Shown here one piece after another: positions 54,267 to 63,239 of a stretch of DNA of 64,000 nucleotides. Numbering within the stretch: the stretch's first letter is position 1; the number at the start of each line of letters is the position of its first letter. The notes below the pieces were generated by a model that saw nothing but the letters and a program-made list of their open reading frames with translations, ran no database searches and was not told where the DNA came from. This DNA comes from Bizionia sp. (GTDB lineage Bacteria; Bacteroidota; Bacteroidia; Flavobacteriales; Flavobacteriaceae). The stretch spans positions 1 to 64,000 of the forward strand of contig JAHDHI010000009.1 of the NCBI GenBank assembly GCA_020631395.1. The letters run 5' to 3'. The position numbers were made by a program, and so were the translations under genes.

Positions 54267-55390
54267 TAATCTGTAAGGGTGTTTAAAGAATCGTATATGA
54301 GTTTTGCTGTTTTGGCACTAGCACCCTTTCCGCCTAATTTCTTTTCTAAGTCATAATAATTGATGAAAAACTTGGTGCGTACATAACTGTCCAATATGAT
54401 GTCGAGTTCTCTCTTCAAGCGTTTGGTGTTGAAATCATTTTGAATCAACTCGGTCACAGCCTCTTTTTCCAAGATGAGATTGACAAGAGAGATGTAATCC
54501 AAGTTTACCAATCGTTTCCCAATTTGATAAGATAACCATCCTCCCTTGTAGCACACGACTTGGGGTACTTTGAAAAGAGCAGTCTCTAAAGTCGCAGTTC
54601 CTGAGGTTACCAAAGCCGCTGTAGATACACTTAGAAGGTCATAGGTTTTATTGGAAATAAAATGAATGTTCGTTTTCTTTATGAATTGTTTGTAAAAGTC
54701 GTAATCCTGTCCGGGAGCTCCAGCAATAACGAATTGATAATCCTTGTAGCTATCTACCAAGCTTAACATGATGGATAGTATTTTTGTGATCTCTTGCTTC
54801 CTACTACCAGGTAGGAGAGCAATGATTGGTTTGTTGCTCAGTCCATTTTTAGTTCTGAATTCGAACTCGTCAACTTGTATTCTCCCGGCAATGGCATCAA
54901 TTAGGGGGTGACCTACAAAATGTACCGGAAAGTTATGCTTGTCTTCATAGAAGGTTTTTTCAAAAGGAAGAATTACATACATTTCATCCACATCGTTTTT
55001 AATGGCCTTTATTCTGTTTTCTTTCCAGGCCCAAATTTGTGGAGAAATATAGTAATGTGTCCTGTAGTTTTTTTGCTTGGCCCATTTTGCTATGCGGAGA
55101 TTGAAGCCAGGGTAGTCTATAAATAGAATTGCATCGGGATTGTAGGCCTCTATGTCCTTTTTGCAAAAAGCTAGGTTTTTGGCAATGGTTCTTAAATTCA
55201 TGACAACCTCCAAAAAACCCATGAAAGCAAGGTCTTTGTAGTGCTTTACAAGTGTGCCCCCTATCTCTTGCATGAGATCTCCTCCCCAAAACCTGAAATC
55301 TGCGTTGACATCTTCAAGCAATAGGGCCTTCATTAGATTAGAACCATGCAAGTCGCCAGAAGCTTCTCCTGAAATAATGTAATATCTCAT
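54266..55390 (-). CDS. lpxB: Lipid-A-disaccharide synthase
   Basis: GT19 enzyme that joins UDP-2,3-diacylglucosamine and lipid X to the lipid A disaccharide, 374 aa. The start YIISGEASGDLHGSNLMKAL and the block FIDYPGFNLRIAKWAK are typical. ALLPGSRKQEITKIL lies near the donor site, and VTSGTATLETALFKVPQVVC follows. The length is standard. It lies six bases after the small membrane gene upstream and is coupled to the NlpC/P60 gene downstream. Confidence 0.96.
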   Translation of the reverse strand: MRYYIISGEASGDLHGSNLMKALLLEDVNADFRFWGGDLMQEIGGTLVKHYKDLAFMGFLEVVMNLRTIAKNLAFCKKDIEAYNPDAILFIDYPGFNLRIAKWAKQKNYRTHYYISPQIWAWKENRIKAIKNDVDEMYVILPFEKTFYEDKHNFPVHFVGHPLIDAIAGRIQVDEFEFRTKNGLSNKPIIALLPGSRKQEITKILSIMLSLVDSYKDYQFVIAGAPGQDYDFYKQFIKKTNIHFISNKTYDLLSVSTAALVTSGTATLETALFKVPQVVCYKGGWLSYQIGKRLVNLDYISLVNLILEKEAVTELIQNDFNTKRLKRELDIILDSYVRTKFFINYYDLEKKLGGKGASAKTAKLIYDSLNTLTD

Positions 55391-55395
55391 ATGTT

Positions 55396-55683
55396 TTAAA
55401 ACTTATTCACAATAAAAATAACAGCCACCAAAACAATGGCCATCAAAACACCTTTAGCAAAATCTTCTTTTTTTTTATTTAAAAAATAATAGAAGACCGG
55501 AAGGTTTAAAAGAACTCCAATGCTTGCGCGCTTGCCAAGAACACTGGAAGACAGTATCTTGTTGATGATTTCATTTGCCGTTAGATCCAATTTTATGCCT
55601 ATAAAAACAGTGTAAAGGGATACGCCAACAAAAGTTGTTGCCAAACCTATGACGAAACCAATAATTATAGCTTTTTTATTCAT
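55396..55683 (-). CDS. Small hydrophobic protein with three predicted helices
   Basis: A 95-aa membrane protein with helices at about 5-28 (AIIIGFVIGLATTFVGVSLY), 55-67 and 75-94. It lies between surE and lpxB and overlaps the surE stop by eight bases, so it is surely translated within that operon. Family not recognised. It is too short and featureless for a function call, but its conserved place between surE and lpxB in flavobacteria would fit an envelope role. Confidence 0.8.
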   Translation of the reverse strand: MNKKAIIIGFVIGLATTFVGVSLYTVFIGIKLDLTANEIINKILSSSVLGKRASIGVLLNLPVFYYFLNKKKEDFAKGVLMAIVLVAVIFIVNKF

Positions 55684-56449
55684 TGAAATCCCAAGTATTA
55701 AGTTTCTTTATGCATTGGTGAGCAGTCAAGTCAAATTGAACGGGGACAACTGAGACATAACCATTTTCCAAAGCCCATTCATCTGTGTCTTCACCTGTAT
55801 CGTAATTTTCAAAAATTCCCGAAAGCCAATAGTAATCTTTCCCTTGTGGTGTTTGCCTCTTGTCGAATTCCTCTTTCCAATTGGCTTTGGCTTGTCTGCA
55901 TATTTTCACTCCTTTTATGTCCTCTTCATCTAAATTAGGAATATTTACATTCAAAACAATGCCTTTTTCCAATCCATGTTTCAAAACATTTTCAGCGATG
56001 GATTTCACATACTTTTTCGAAACTTCGAAGTTGGCCTTCCAACTGTGATTCAAGTTGGAGAAGCCAATGGCAGGAATCCCTTCTATGCCAGCCTCTATGG
56101 CAGCACTCATCGTACCCGAATAAATAACGTTAATGGAAGAATTGGAACCATGGTTTATGCCCGAAACGCATAGATCCGGTCTACGGCCCAAAATTTCATT
56201 CACGGCAATTTTAACACAATCTGCAGGTGTTCCCGAACAACTATATTCCCTTTGGATGTCATCATCAATGTTTATTTTGTGGATATGCAATGTCGAATTT
56301 ATGGTAATGGCATGTCCCATACCACTTTGTGGACTGTCTGGCGCAACTACTACGACATCTCCAATTGTCTTCATGACTTCAATTAAAGCCCGAATGCCGG
56401 GAGCAGTAATGCCATCGTCATTGGTAACTAAAATAAGAGGTTTCTTCAT
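55676..56449 (-). CDS. surE: 5'/3'-nucleotidase SurE
   Basis: Survival protein E, a nucleoside monophosphatase of 257 aa. Motif ILVTNDDGITAPGI contains the metal-binding Asp pair (11-12). VVAPDSPQSGMGHAIT, CVSGINHGSNSSINVIYSGT and AAIEAGIEGIPAIGFS are classic SurE blocks. It begins the minus-strand unit surE, small membrane gene, lpxB, NlpC/P60. The 263 bases upstream hold no gene and no exact -7 box. Confidence 0.97.
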   Translation of the reverse strand: MKKPLILVTNDDGITAPGIRALIEVMKTIGDVVVVAPDSPQSGMGHAITINSTLHIHKINIDDDIQREYSCSGTPADCVKIAVNEILGRRPDLCVSGINHGSNSSINVIYSGTMSAAIEAGIEGIPAIGFSNLNHSWKANFEVSKKYVKSIAENVLKHGLEKGIVLNVNIPNLDEEDIKGVKICRQAKANWKEEFDKRQTPQGKDYYWLSGIFENYDTGEDTDEWALENGYVSVVPVQFDLTAHQCIKKLNTWDFNE

Positions 56450-56712
56450 TGTTTTTCCTTTGTAATTACACGCTAAAATACATAATTTCTCAAGGATTAT
56501 GTGAATTTGCGGTGTTTAACAAAAAATTAGCGAAGAATGCCATTGTTGGCACGGTTTTTTCTTTATTTTAGTAGAAATTATTATTGAACAATAAACAAAG
56601 TGGAAGAAAACAATTAAAAGGAATGTGAGATGGAGATGGGGCATGTTTAATACGATGTACTCATATGGGAAATTTCATTTAACTATTAAAATAATAACAA
56701 AGAAAAGAATAG

Positions 56713-58845
56713 ATGAAAAAGAAATATAATGTGTTGATGCTCGTGTTATTGCTGGCATTTGGCTCTTGTAGCTTTACGACAAAGGTGGATAACGATCCCA
56801 ATAAAGATAAGTTGTTGATTCAAATAATAACTTTGGCGCTGGAACAATTGCATTTCCAACCAAAAGATTTCAATGATGATTTTTCCAAAGATGTATACAA
56901 AACTTATTTGGAAAGAATAGACCCATTGAAGCGTTACTTTCTAAAATCGGACATAGAGGAGTTTAAAAAATATGAAACCGAGTTGGATGACCAATTGAAA
57001 GCATATGACATTTCATTTTTTAATCTAACAAACGAGCGTCTTATCAAAAGAATGGAAGAAGCAAAGGTGTTTTACAAAACCATATTGAACAAACCTTTTG
57101 ATTTCAAGAAAAACGAAACTATAAATACAGACTACGAAAAGCATGACTATGTAAAGAACAAGAGTAAGTTGAAAGAGCGTTGGAGACAACAACTCAAGTT
57201 CAGGACTATAGCTACATACGATATTTTGATTTCTGACCAAGAAGATGAAAAGGATTCTGAAGAAGCCAAGGAAAAGAAATCATTGGTGGAATTAGAAGCA
57301 GAGGCTAGGAAAGAGACATTGAAGAACTTGAATATCTACTATACGGACTTCATAGAGGACATGGAACGCAAAGATTGGTTCTCAATGTATGTAAATGCCA
57401 TTGTGGAAGGTTTTGATCCTCATACATCATACTTGGCACCAACTGCAAAGGATCGTTTCGATCAGCAAATTTCTGGACAACTTGAAGGAATAGGTGCGCG
57501 ATTGCAAAAACGAATGGACTATACCAAAATAACAGAGCTCATATCTGGAGGACCGGCCTGGAGAGGTCAAGAACTCGAGGTTGGAGACGTTATCTTGAAA
57601 GTACGTCAGGAAAAAGAAGAAGAGTCTGTTAGCATAGTCGGCATGCGAATAGATGATGCCATCAAATTAATAAAAGGGCCAAAGGGAACCAAAGTATACC
57701 TAACCCTTAAAAAGGTGGATGGATCCATTGAGGAGATTTCAATAACAAGAGATATAGTGGAATTGGAAGAAACATATGCGAAATCATCGACAGTCAAGAA
57801 AAATGGAAAAACCTATGGAGTTATCAACCTACCAAAGTTTTACATAGATTTCAAAGATTACGACAACCGAAACGCTGCTTCAGACATAAAAAAGGAGATA
57901 GAGAGGTTAAAAGCAGAAGGAATGGAAGGCTTGGTCTTGGATTTGCGAGACAATGGAGGTGGATCACTCAAGACGGTTGTTGACATTGCTGGATTGTTCA
58001 TCAAGGAAGGACCTATAGTTCAAGTGCGTTCAACTGGTGAGCCTAAAGATGTATTGACAGACGATGACAAATCGATAACATGGGATGGACCAATGGTAAT
58101 AATGGTTAATGAACTGTCGGCTTCTGCATCAGAAATTCTAGCAGCAGCAATGCAAGATTATAGACGTGCCATAATAATAGGGAGCAAGCAAACCTATGGA
58201 AAGGGAACAGTGCAAAACATATTGGATTTGAACAGAATGGTAAGAAATAGTTCTCACGGAGACTTGGGAGCGATAAAGATAACGAGACAGAAGTTTTACA
58301 GAATAAATGGTGGATCTACCCAATTGGAAGGCGTGAAAAGTGACATTGTGGTGCCAGACCGCTATAGCTTCGTGGATATAGGTGAGCGCGATCAAGACAA
58401 CCCATTGGCTTGGGACAAGATACGAGCCGTGGAGTACGACTCTTGGAATAACTACTATGATTATGATGCAACCATCAACAATAGTAAAGCACGTATGAAA
58501 AACAACGAACAATTGATGCTTATTGAAAAAAATGCGAAATGGATCAAAGAACAAATGGATGACAATACATTTTCTTTGAACTATGAGCAATACAGAGCAG
58601 AATTGGAGGCCGATGAAAACAAAGCAAAGGAATTCGATGCGATCTCCGATTACAAAACGAACTTGACGTTCTCTTCTCTTCCTTATGAAGAAAATCTATT
58701 TTTAAAGGACAGTGTTCTAAAGCAAAAAAGAGAGCGTTGGCATAAAAGCTTAAGTCAAGATGTGTATGTGGAAGAAGCACTCAATGTTCTCGACGACCTA
58801 AAGATGTCCTATGAAATCAAAAAGGTGGCTACAGTAAAAAATTAA
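56713..58845 (+). CDS. prc: C-terminal processing (tail-specific) peptidase Prc-like
   Basis: S41 serine-lysine protease of 710 aa. A lipobox-like end (LLAFGSCS) suggests a lipoprotein. An N-terminal helical domain precedes a PDZ domain (about 245-330, LEGIGARLQKRMDYTKITEL start). The catalytic core has ELSASASEIL (Ser about 471) and TYGKGTVQ (Lys about 497), as in E. coli Prc. A DUF3340-like C-terminal domain (about 555-705) follows. It degrades or trims periplasmic proteins. The next gene starts eight bases after its stop. Confidence 0.94.
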   Translation: MKKKYNVLMLVLLLAFGSCSFTTKVDNDPNKDKLLIQIITLALEQLHFQPKDFNDDFSKDVYKTYLERIDPLKRYFLKSDIEEFKKYETELDDQLKAYDISFFNLTNERLIKRMEEAKVFYKTILNKPFDFKKNETINTDYEKHDYVKNKSKLKERWRQQLKFRTIATYDILISDQEDEKDSEEAKEKKSLVELEAEARKETLKNLNIYYTDFIEDMERKDWFSMYVNAIVEGFDPHTSYLAPTAKDRFDQQISGQLEGIGARLQKRMDYTKITELISGGPAWRGQELEVGDVILKVRQEKEEESVSIVGMRIDDAIKLIKGPKGTKVYLTLKKVDGSIEEISITRDIVELEETYAKSSTVKKNGKTYGVINLPKFYIDFKDYDNRNAASDIKKEIERLKAEGMEGLVLDLRDNGGGSLKTVVDIAGLFIKEGPIVQVRSTGEPKDVLTDDDKSITWDGPMVIMVNELSASASEILAAAMQDYRRAIIIGSKQTYGKGTVQNILDLNRMVRNSSHGDLGAIKITRQKFYRINGGSTQLEGVKSDIVVPDRYSFVDIGERDQDNPLAWDKIRAVEYDSWNNYYDYDATINNSKARMKNNEQLMLIEKNAKWIKEQMDDNTFSLNYEQYRAELEADENKAKEFDAISDYKTNLTFSSLPYEENLFLKDSVLKQKRERWHKSLSQDVYVEEALNVLDDLKMSYEIKKVATVKN

Positions 58846-58853
58846 CAATGTAA

Positions 58854-59945
58854 ATGAGTAAGACAGCAAACTCATTAAGACAATTGGCGCTCCAAAAGTT
58901 CAAAAAAACCTTTTGGGGCGTTTTTAGTTTCTATTTTATCGTTTTCATAGGTCTGGTTTCCGTATTCGCATATGCATTTGCACCAGATAATTCCCAGAAT
59001 GCAAATCAAATGCATCTATCAATTCACTCAAAACGACCTGGGTTTAAAATAAAGATGCTGACCCTGCCTACAAAAATTGAAAGCAAGCAAGGTTTTTTTG
59101 ATGGATTGTTCTTCGGAAAGACAACGACCGAGACAGAGGTTCCGATATCCAGTTATTCAATAAAAGGAAAAGCCATTAATTATACGGAGTATGCTTCCGA
59201 TGGGTTGAAAGGGTTGAATAAAACCGTGACTCTTGAGAAGGAGAATGCCTCAATGGAAACATTCATAAGTGAAAAGACATTCTATTTGGGAACAGACAAA
59301 TATGGTAGGGACTTGTTGAGTCGTGTTTTGGTAGGGGCTCGCATTTCCTTTTTCATAGGTTTTGTTGCTGTCTTCATTTCCTTGGCAATAGGTGTTTTTA
59401 TGGGAAGTGTAGCTGGTTATTTTGGCGGAAAGATAGATGCGCTCATTATGTGGGTTATAAATGTAACCTGGTCAATCCCTACGCTGTTGTTGGTCATAGC
59501 CATCACCTTGGCACTTGGAAAAGGGTTTTGGCAGGTATTCATAGCTGTAGGGCTAACTATGTGGGTAGAAGTGGCACGTGTGGTGCGCGGGCAAATAATA
59601 AGTGCTAAGGAGTTGCAATACGTCACCGCAGCAAGAGCTTTGGGCTTCAGTCATTTTAGAATTGTCACCAAGCACATCTTGCCCAACATAATGGCTCCCG
59701 TAATTGTTATTTGCGCAGCAAATTTTGCTGCAGCGATTCTAATAGAAAGTGGATTGAGTTTTTTGGGGATTGGTGCTCAGCCTCCAATGGCAAGTTGGGG
59801 AGCAATGATAAAGGATCACTATAATTACATCATTCTAGGGAAACCATATTTGGCCATTATTCCAGGTTTGTGCATCATGACTTTGGTTATGGCATTCATG
59901 TTGATAGGAAACGCATTGAGAGATGCTTTGGATGTTAAGGGGTAA
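58854..59945 (+). CDS. OppC/DppC-like ABC transporter permease
   Basis: A 363-aa inner-membrane permease: one N-terminal helix (about 22-42), a periplasmic insertion of about 90 residues, then five helices of the BPD_transp_1 domain (about 165-355). The OppC N motif LSIHSKRPG and the EAA loop RALGFSHFRIVTKHILPNIM (about 260-280) for contact with the ATPase are present. No binding protein, second permease or ATPase is adjacent, so its partners are elsewhere. It follows prc closely and is likely co-transcribed. Confidence 0.88.
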   Translation: MSKTANSLRQLALQKFKKTFWGVFSFYFIVFIGLVSVFAYAFAPDNSQNANQMHLSIHSKRPGFKIKMLTLPTKIESKQGFFDGLFFGKTTTETEVPISSYSIKGKAINYTEYASDGLKGLNKTVTLEKENASMETFISEKTFYLGTDKYGRDLLSRVLVGARISFFIGFVAVFISLAIGVFMGSVAGYFGGKIDALIMWVINVTWSIPTLLLVIAITLALGKGFWQVFIAVGLTMWVEVARVVRGQIISAKELQYVTAARALGFSHFRIVTKHILPNIMAPVIVICAANFAAAILIESGLSFLGIGAQPPMASWGAMIKDHYNYIILGKPYLAIIPGLCIMTLVMAFMLIGNALRDALDVKG

Positions 59946-60160
59946 GTCGATTTCCACCTCTGGTGATTGATGAGTGTTTTTATTTGTAAGAAGACATCGT
60001 TTTTTACTAGATGAAAGTCATTTTTTTCTATTGGAATATTGAAAAGAGAATTGTTTTTTAAGTTTCAACAATATTGTCAAATGTTGAGAATTAACATTTA
60101 TCTTGCATGTTTTGTGGTGTTTAACATAAAAACAAATTAGTTTCTTAGAGTTATTTTGTA

Positions 60161-60168
60161 TAGATTTG
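60161..60168 (+). promoter_or_regulatory. Candidate -7 box of a small transcript
   Basis: TAGATTTG matches TAnnTTTG, 19 bases before an ATG in an A-rich context. No TTG lies at the correct -33 distance. Confidence 0.35.
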
Positions 60169-60186
60169 AGTATAAAAATAACTAAC

Positions 60187-60336
60187 ATGATAATGACCCT
60201 CAATTATTACAACAGAAAAAACTGTAATCCTTATGCAGTTTTCCTTGAAAAAAAATCCATTCATTTCTTCTTGAACAAGCGAATATACTATCTCAAGATG
60301 TTCCATTTTCTGGCAAGGAAATTTAGTTTTAGCTAG
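60187..60336 (+). CDS. Possible small protein of 49 aa
   Basis: A short frame starting MIMTLNYYNRKNCNPYAVFL, basic and aromatic-rich, ending with Phe and Ser residues. It follows a promoter-like box by 19 bases and the A-rich start context of Bacteroidetes. ATG 60193 is an alternative start. It has no family match and could be accidental, or part of a structured RNA instead. Confidence 0.3.
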   Translation: MIMTLNYYNRKNCNPYAVFLEKKSIHFFLNKRIYYLKMFHFLARKFSFS

Positions 60337-60564
60337 TCTAATCCTGACTCCTTTTGGTAGATGACATTTATCATTTGCAAAACAACTAACATGGCATGTG
60401 CAGAAGTTGTTGAAACCTGCCTAATGAGTGGAGATTCAACTCCCTTTAAGCGGATATGCATCAGAGAATTGAGTTTTCATTTTATGAGATGAAAGCTTCT
60501 CTTGTTTCATATGGCTTTTCCATAGGCGTTCAAAATACTCCATACCTGTCGTTGCAATAACCAG

Positions 60565-60599
60565 TTACTTAAAATCGATTGCGATTTAAGTAGTTTTTT
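60565..60599 (+). terminator. Imperfect intrinsic terminator in the intergenic region
   Basis: The arms acttaaaatcg and cgatttaagt pair with one bulge (60567-60592), followed by a six-T run. No gene of the expected size ends just before it, which implies an unseen transcript upstream. Confidence 0.6.
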
Positions 60600-60727
60600 G
60601 GTTATGCTATTGTTGGCTGTCATAGTAAGGAGCATTTACATCCTTAAAAATCCATGAATATGTTAATTGGCAATGCTTCAAGTCAAAGTGTTGCTGTCTT
60701 TCGTATAATTATAAACGTAATTCCATT

Positions 60728-63142
60728 ATGAAAAAAAATACCCTACTGGCTTGTATTGTGATTCTGTCATTATGCAGCTATGGTCAATCGAAAATCTCAT
60801 TCGATTCCCTCATTTCAGAAATAAAGAACAATAAGGATTTCTCTTTAGAAACTAAAAAAAGACCTTTGGTGATAGAAAAGGAATTTTTCAATGAAACCAT
60901 CATAGACTATGACATCTATTGGTTGGATGAAGATAATTTTAGAATTCTTGCTCAAAAGGATCAAGATGTCGTTTTTCAATTTATTTGTAGAGAAGGTAGG
61001 ATGTCTGGTGTGGCGATGAACCTCAATGAAGAATATGGCTATAAAATTTCGAACCCAACTGCAAATGCTGATGTGGGTTTTTTTAAATTCGACAAGGATG
61101 ATTTGATTTTCACCTGTGGGACAGCATTTAATAATTCCAATGTCCGCCATTTAGAGGAAGTAAACAATAAAGATTATGATGCGGCCAAAATGGGCATCGG
61201 AAATTCAGAAACGACAACAGACCCATTGCTTTTGGAGAGCAGACCGGGAGCCACTCATTTGATTTATTTGGATTATGACGGAGAAAGTAGCTTGCCTGGG
61301 TGGGAGAATTTTAGTTATTCTGCGACGGCAGCTGTAGTTCCAGATGAATACAAACGAAAGATTTGGGAAGCAGTGGCTGAAGATTTGCTTCCGTTCGATG
61401 TAAATGTTACCAATAATAGGGCTTTGTACGACAATCACGACAATCAGTTGACCAAGGGTTGGGTAGTATTGGCAAACTTCAACAATCCAGGGTGGAGAGG
61501 TGTGGCTATTTTGGATTCTTATGGATCTGGAAGCCCAGTTTTGGTACATCTCCCTAGCAATTATGACGAAGACGTGGAATACCTGTTCAGAACACCTTCA
61601 CATGAGCTGGGCCATGGGTATGGGCTTAATCATGATGGGAGCCCGAATGGAGCATATTATGTAGGTCATGGAGAGTATTCTCCCATAATGGGAAATGGCC
61701 CTAACCCTGTTTCTCATTGGAGTAAAGGGGAGTATGCAGGAGCTACCAATACAGAGGATGACATAGCCATAATAAGTTCTGTAATGGGAGAGTTCCCTGA
61801 TGACTACACTAGCTCGTATGCACTTGTTGTCAATGAAACGGTAGTGTCTGGAGAGCAAAATTTTGGTTGCATTGGGACTTATGACGATACCGATACTTTT
61901 GAAATTAATTTAGTTTCTGAGGGGGATATTGCAATTACCGTGTCGTCGCCTCATGGTGAGAGAGCTAATTTGGATGTGGTGGCTACCCTTGTTGATGGTG
62001 AAGGTACAGTAATTGAAACAAGTAATCCAATAGGAGACAGAAACGCCTATATTGATAGAACTCTACCAGCGGGTACATATTACATCGTTGTAGATGGAGG
62101 AGGAGAATTGGGAGTCAATGATGGTTTTAGTGATTATGGTTCTCTTGGTTACTATGAATTGTCGGGAAGAGTGGGCTATCTTGCTCCAGAATCGTCATTT
62201 TCGTTTGAAAATGGAATATGTAGCAATGATACCATTACTTTTTCAAATCAGTCAATCGGAACTAATGTAAACTATGAGTGGACTTTTGAAGGGGCCAACA
62301 TAACATCGTCCACAGATGCCAATCCAACGGTAACCTATCCTAACCCCGGTATATTCAATGTTTCTTTGAAAACCATCAATTTGTTGGGAGAGAATGTCAC
62401 GCAAAGAGAGATACATGTCGGTGCCACTGGCTATAGAATTGAATTTGCAACGGAAAAGTTGAATCCTGAACTAACGGGAACCATCGTACTTACAGATGAA
62501 ATCATTTCGTTTGCCTATGATGATTTAAGTGATTTGAATCAAGATGTCGCTTATTATGATCTCTGTTTGTTGTCAAACTGCTATGACTTGCAATTGAATG
62601 ACGTGTACTTGGAAGAGACTTGTGGCTATGAACTTTGGCAAAGCAACATAGCTTATAATGGAGGGGATCAAGTGGCTTACCTTGGGAACATCTACAAGGC
62701 AAAATGGTGGACTACCGATCTTCCAACGAATACAGCCACTTGGGATTTCATGGAAGCTTGTGAAATAACCGATGAAGGAAATCCAATACGTATTTTCTAT
62801 GACCAAGGTACCGTCGTTTTTGAAACGAATCCAATGGAAGTTGGTCATGATCTTTTCATTGAAAGTCAATTTTGTGGTAGTACATTGTCCGTGTCTGAGT
62901 TTGTGTCTGATGAAGCAGGGGAATTCTATGTGTATCCCAATCCTACACCGGGTATCGTAAACATAAAAGGGAAAGGCATTGATCAAATTGTAGTTTACAA
63001 TACAATGGGGAGAAGAATGGGAATTCATATGGTAAACAGTGACGAGTTCAAGTTGGATACTTCCAACTATGGCAAAGGCATCTATTTCATGGAAATTTCA
63101 TACAATGATAGAAAGGTCGTTAAAAAGATTTGCAGGGAATAG
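60728..63142 (+). CDS. T9SS-exported metzincin-type metallopeptidase with PKD and chitin-binding-like modules
   Basis: An 804-aa modular enzyme. After the signal peptide (1-20) comes a conserved pro-region, then a zinc peptidase with HELGHGYGLNHD (292-303), which fits HExxHxxGxxHD of metzincins, and a Met-turn in YSPIMGNG (Met 321). Next are a PPC-like beta domain (about 370-480), a PKD domain (about 488-565) and a CBM5/12-like module (about 633-678, YELWQSNIAYNGGDQVAYLG). A type A sorting domain (733-804, VYPNPTPGIVNIKG) directs it through type IX secretion. A close paralogue follows directly. The substrate may be a chitin- or glycan-bound protein. Confidence 0.9.
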   Translation: MKKNTLLACIVILSLCSYGQSKISFDSLISEIKNNKDFSLETKKRPLVIEKEFFNETIIDYDIYWLDEDNFRILAQKDQDVVFQFICREGRMSGVAMNLNEEYGYKISNPTANADVGFFKFDKDDLIFTCGTAFNNSNVRHLEEVNNKDYDAAKMGIGNSETTTDPLLLESRPGATHLIYLDYDGESSLPGWENFSYSATAAVVPDEYKRKIWEAVAEDLLPFDVNVTNNRALYDNHDNQLTKGWVVLANFNNPGWRGVAILDSYGSGSPVLVHLPSNYDEDVEYLFRTPSHELGHGYGLNHDGSPNGAYYVGHGEYSPIMGNGPNPVSHWSKGEYAGATNTEDDIAIISSVMGEFPDDYTSSYALVVNETVVSGEQNFGCIGTYDDTDTFEINLVSEGDIAITVSSPHGERANLDVVATLVDGEGTVIETSNPIGDRNAYIDRTLPAGTYYIVVDGGGELGVNDGFSDYGSLGYYELSGRVGYLAPESSFSFENGICSNDTITFSNQSIGTNVNYEWTFEGANITSSTDANPTVTYPNPGIFNVSLKTINLLGENVTQREIHVGATGYRIEFATEKLNPELTGTIVLTDEIISFAYDDLSDLNQDVAYYDLCLLSNCYDLQLNDVYLEETCGYELWQSNIAYNGGDQVAYLGNIYKAKWWTTDLPTNTATWDFMEACEITDEGNPIRIFYDQGTVVFETNPMEVGHDLFIESQFCGSTLSVSEFVSDEAGEFYVYPNPTPGIVNIKGKGIDQIVVYNTMGRRMGIHMVNSDEFKLDTSNYGKGIYFMEISYNDRKVVKKICRE

Positions 63143-63239
63143 CAATTTCAGATTTTCTACAACTTAACCCCGTTCTGGTAACAAACCAAAAATTAATTTA
63201 AAATAAAAATCAAGATCAACCATCGCAATATATTTTATT

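Larger units (their letters stand above)
59946..60727. other. Long intergenic region with a possible small transcript
   Basis: About 780 bases between the permease and the first metallopeptidase. It has a -7 box (60161-60168), a 49-codon frame (60187-60336) and an imperfect hairpin with a T run (60565-60599), so a transcript of about 430 bases is possible. The remainder shows no gene. Confidence 0.45.

Noticed and set aside
60187-60599. 6S, tmRNA or RNase P RNA in the long intergenic gap
   Set aside because: I looked for the conserved cores of these RNAs and saw none. Only an unassigned transcript can be proposed.
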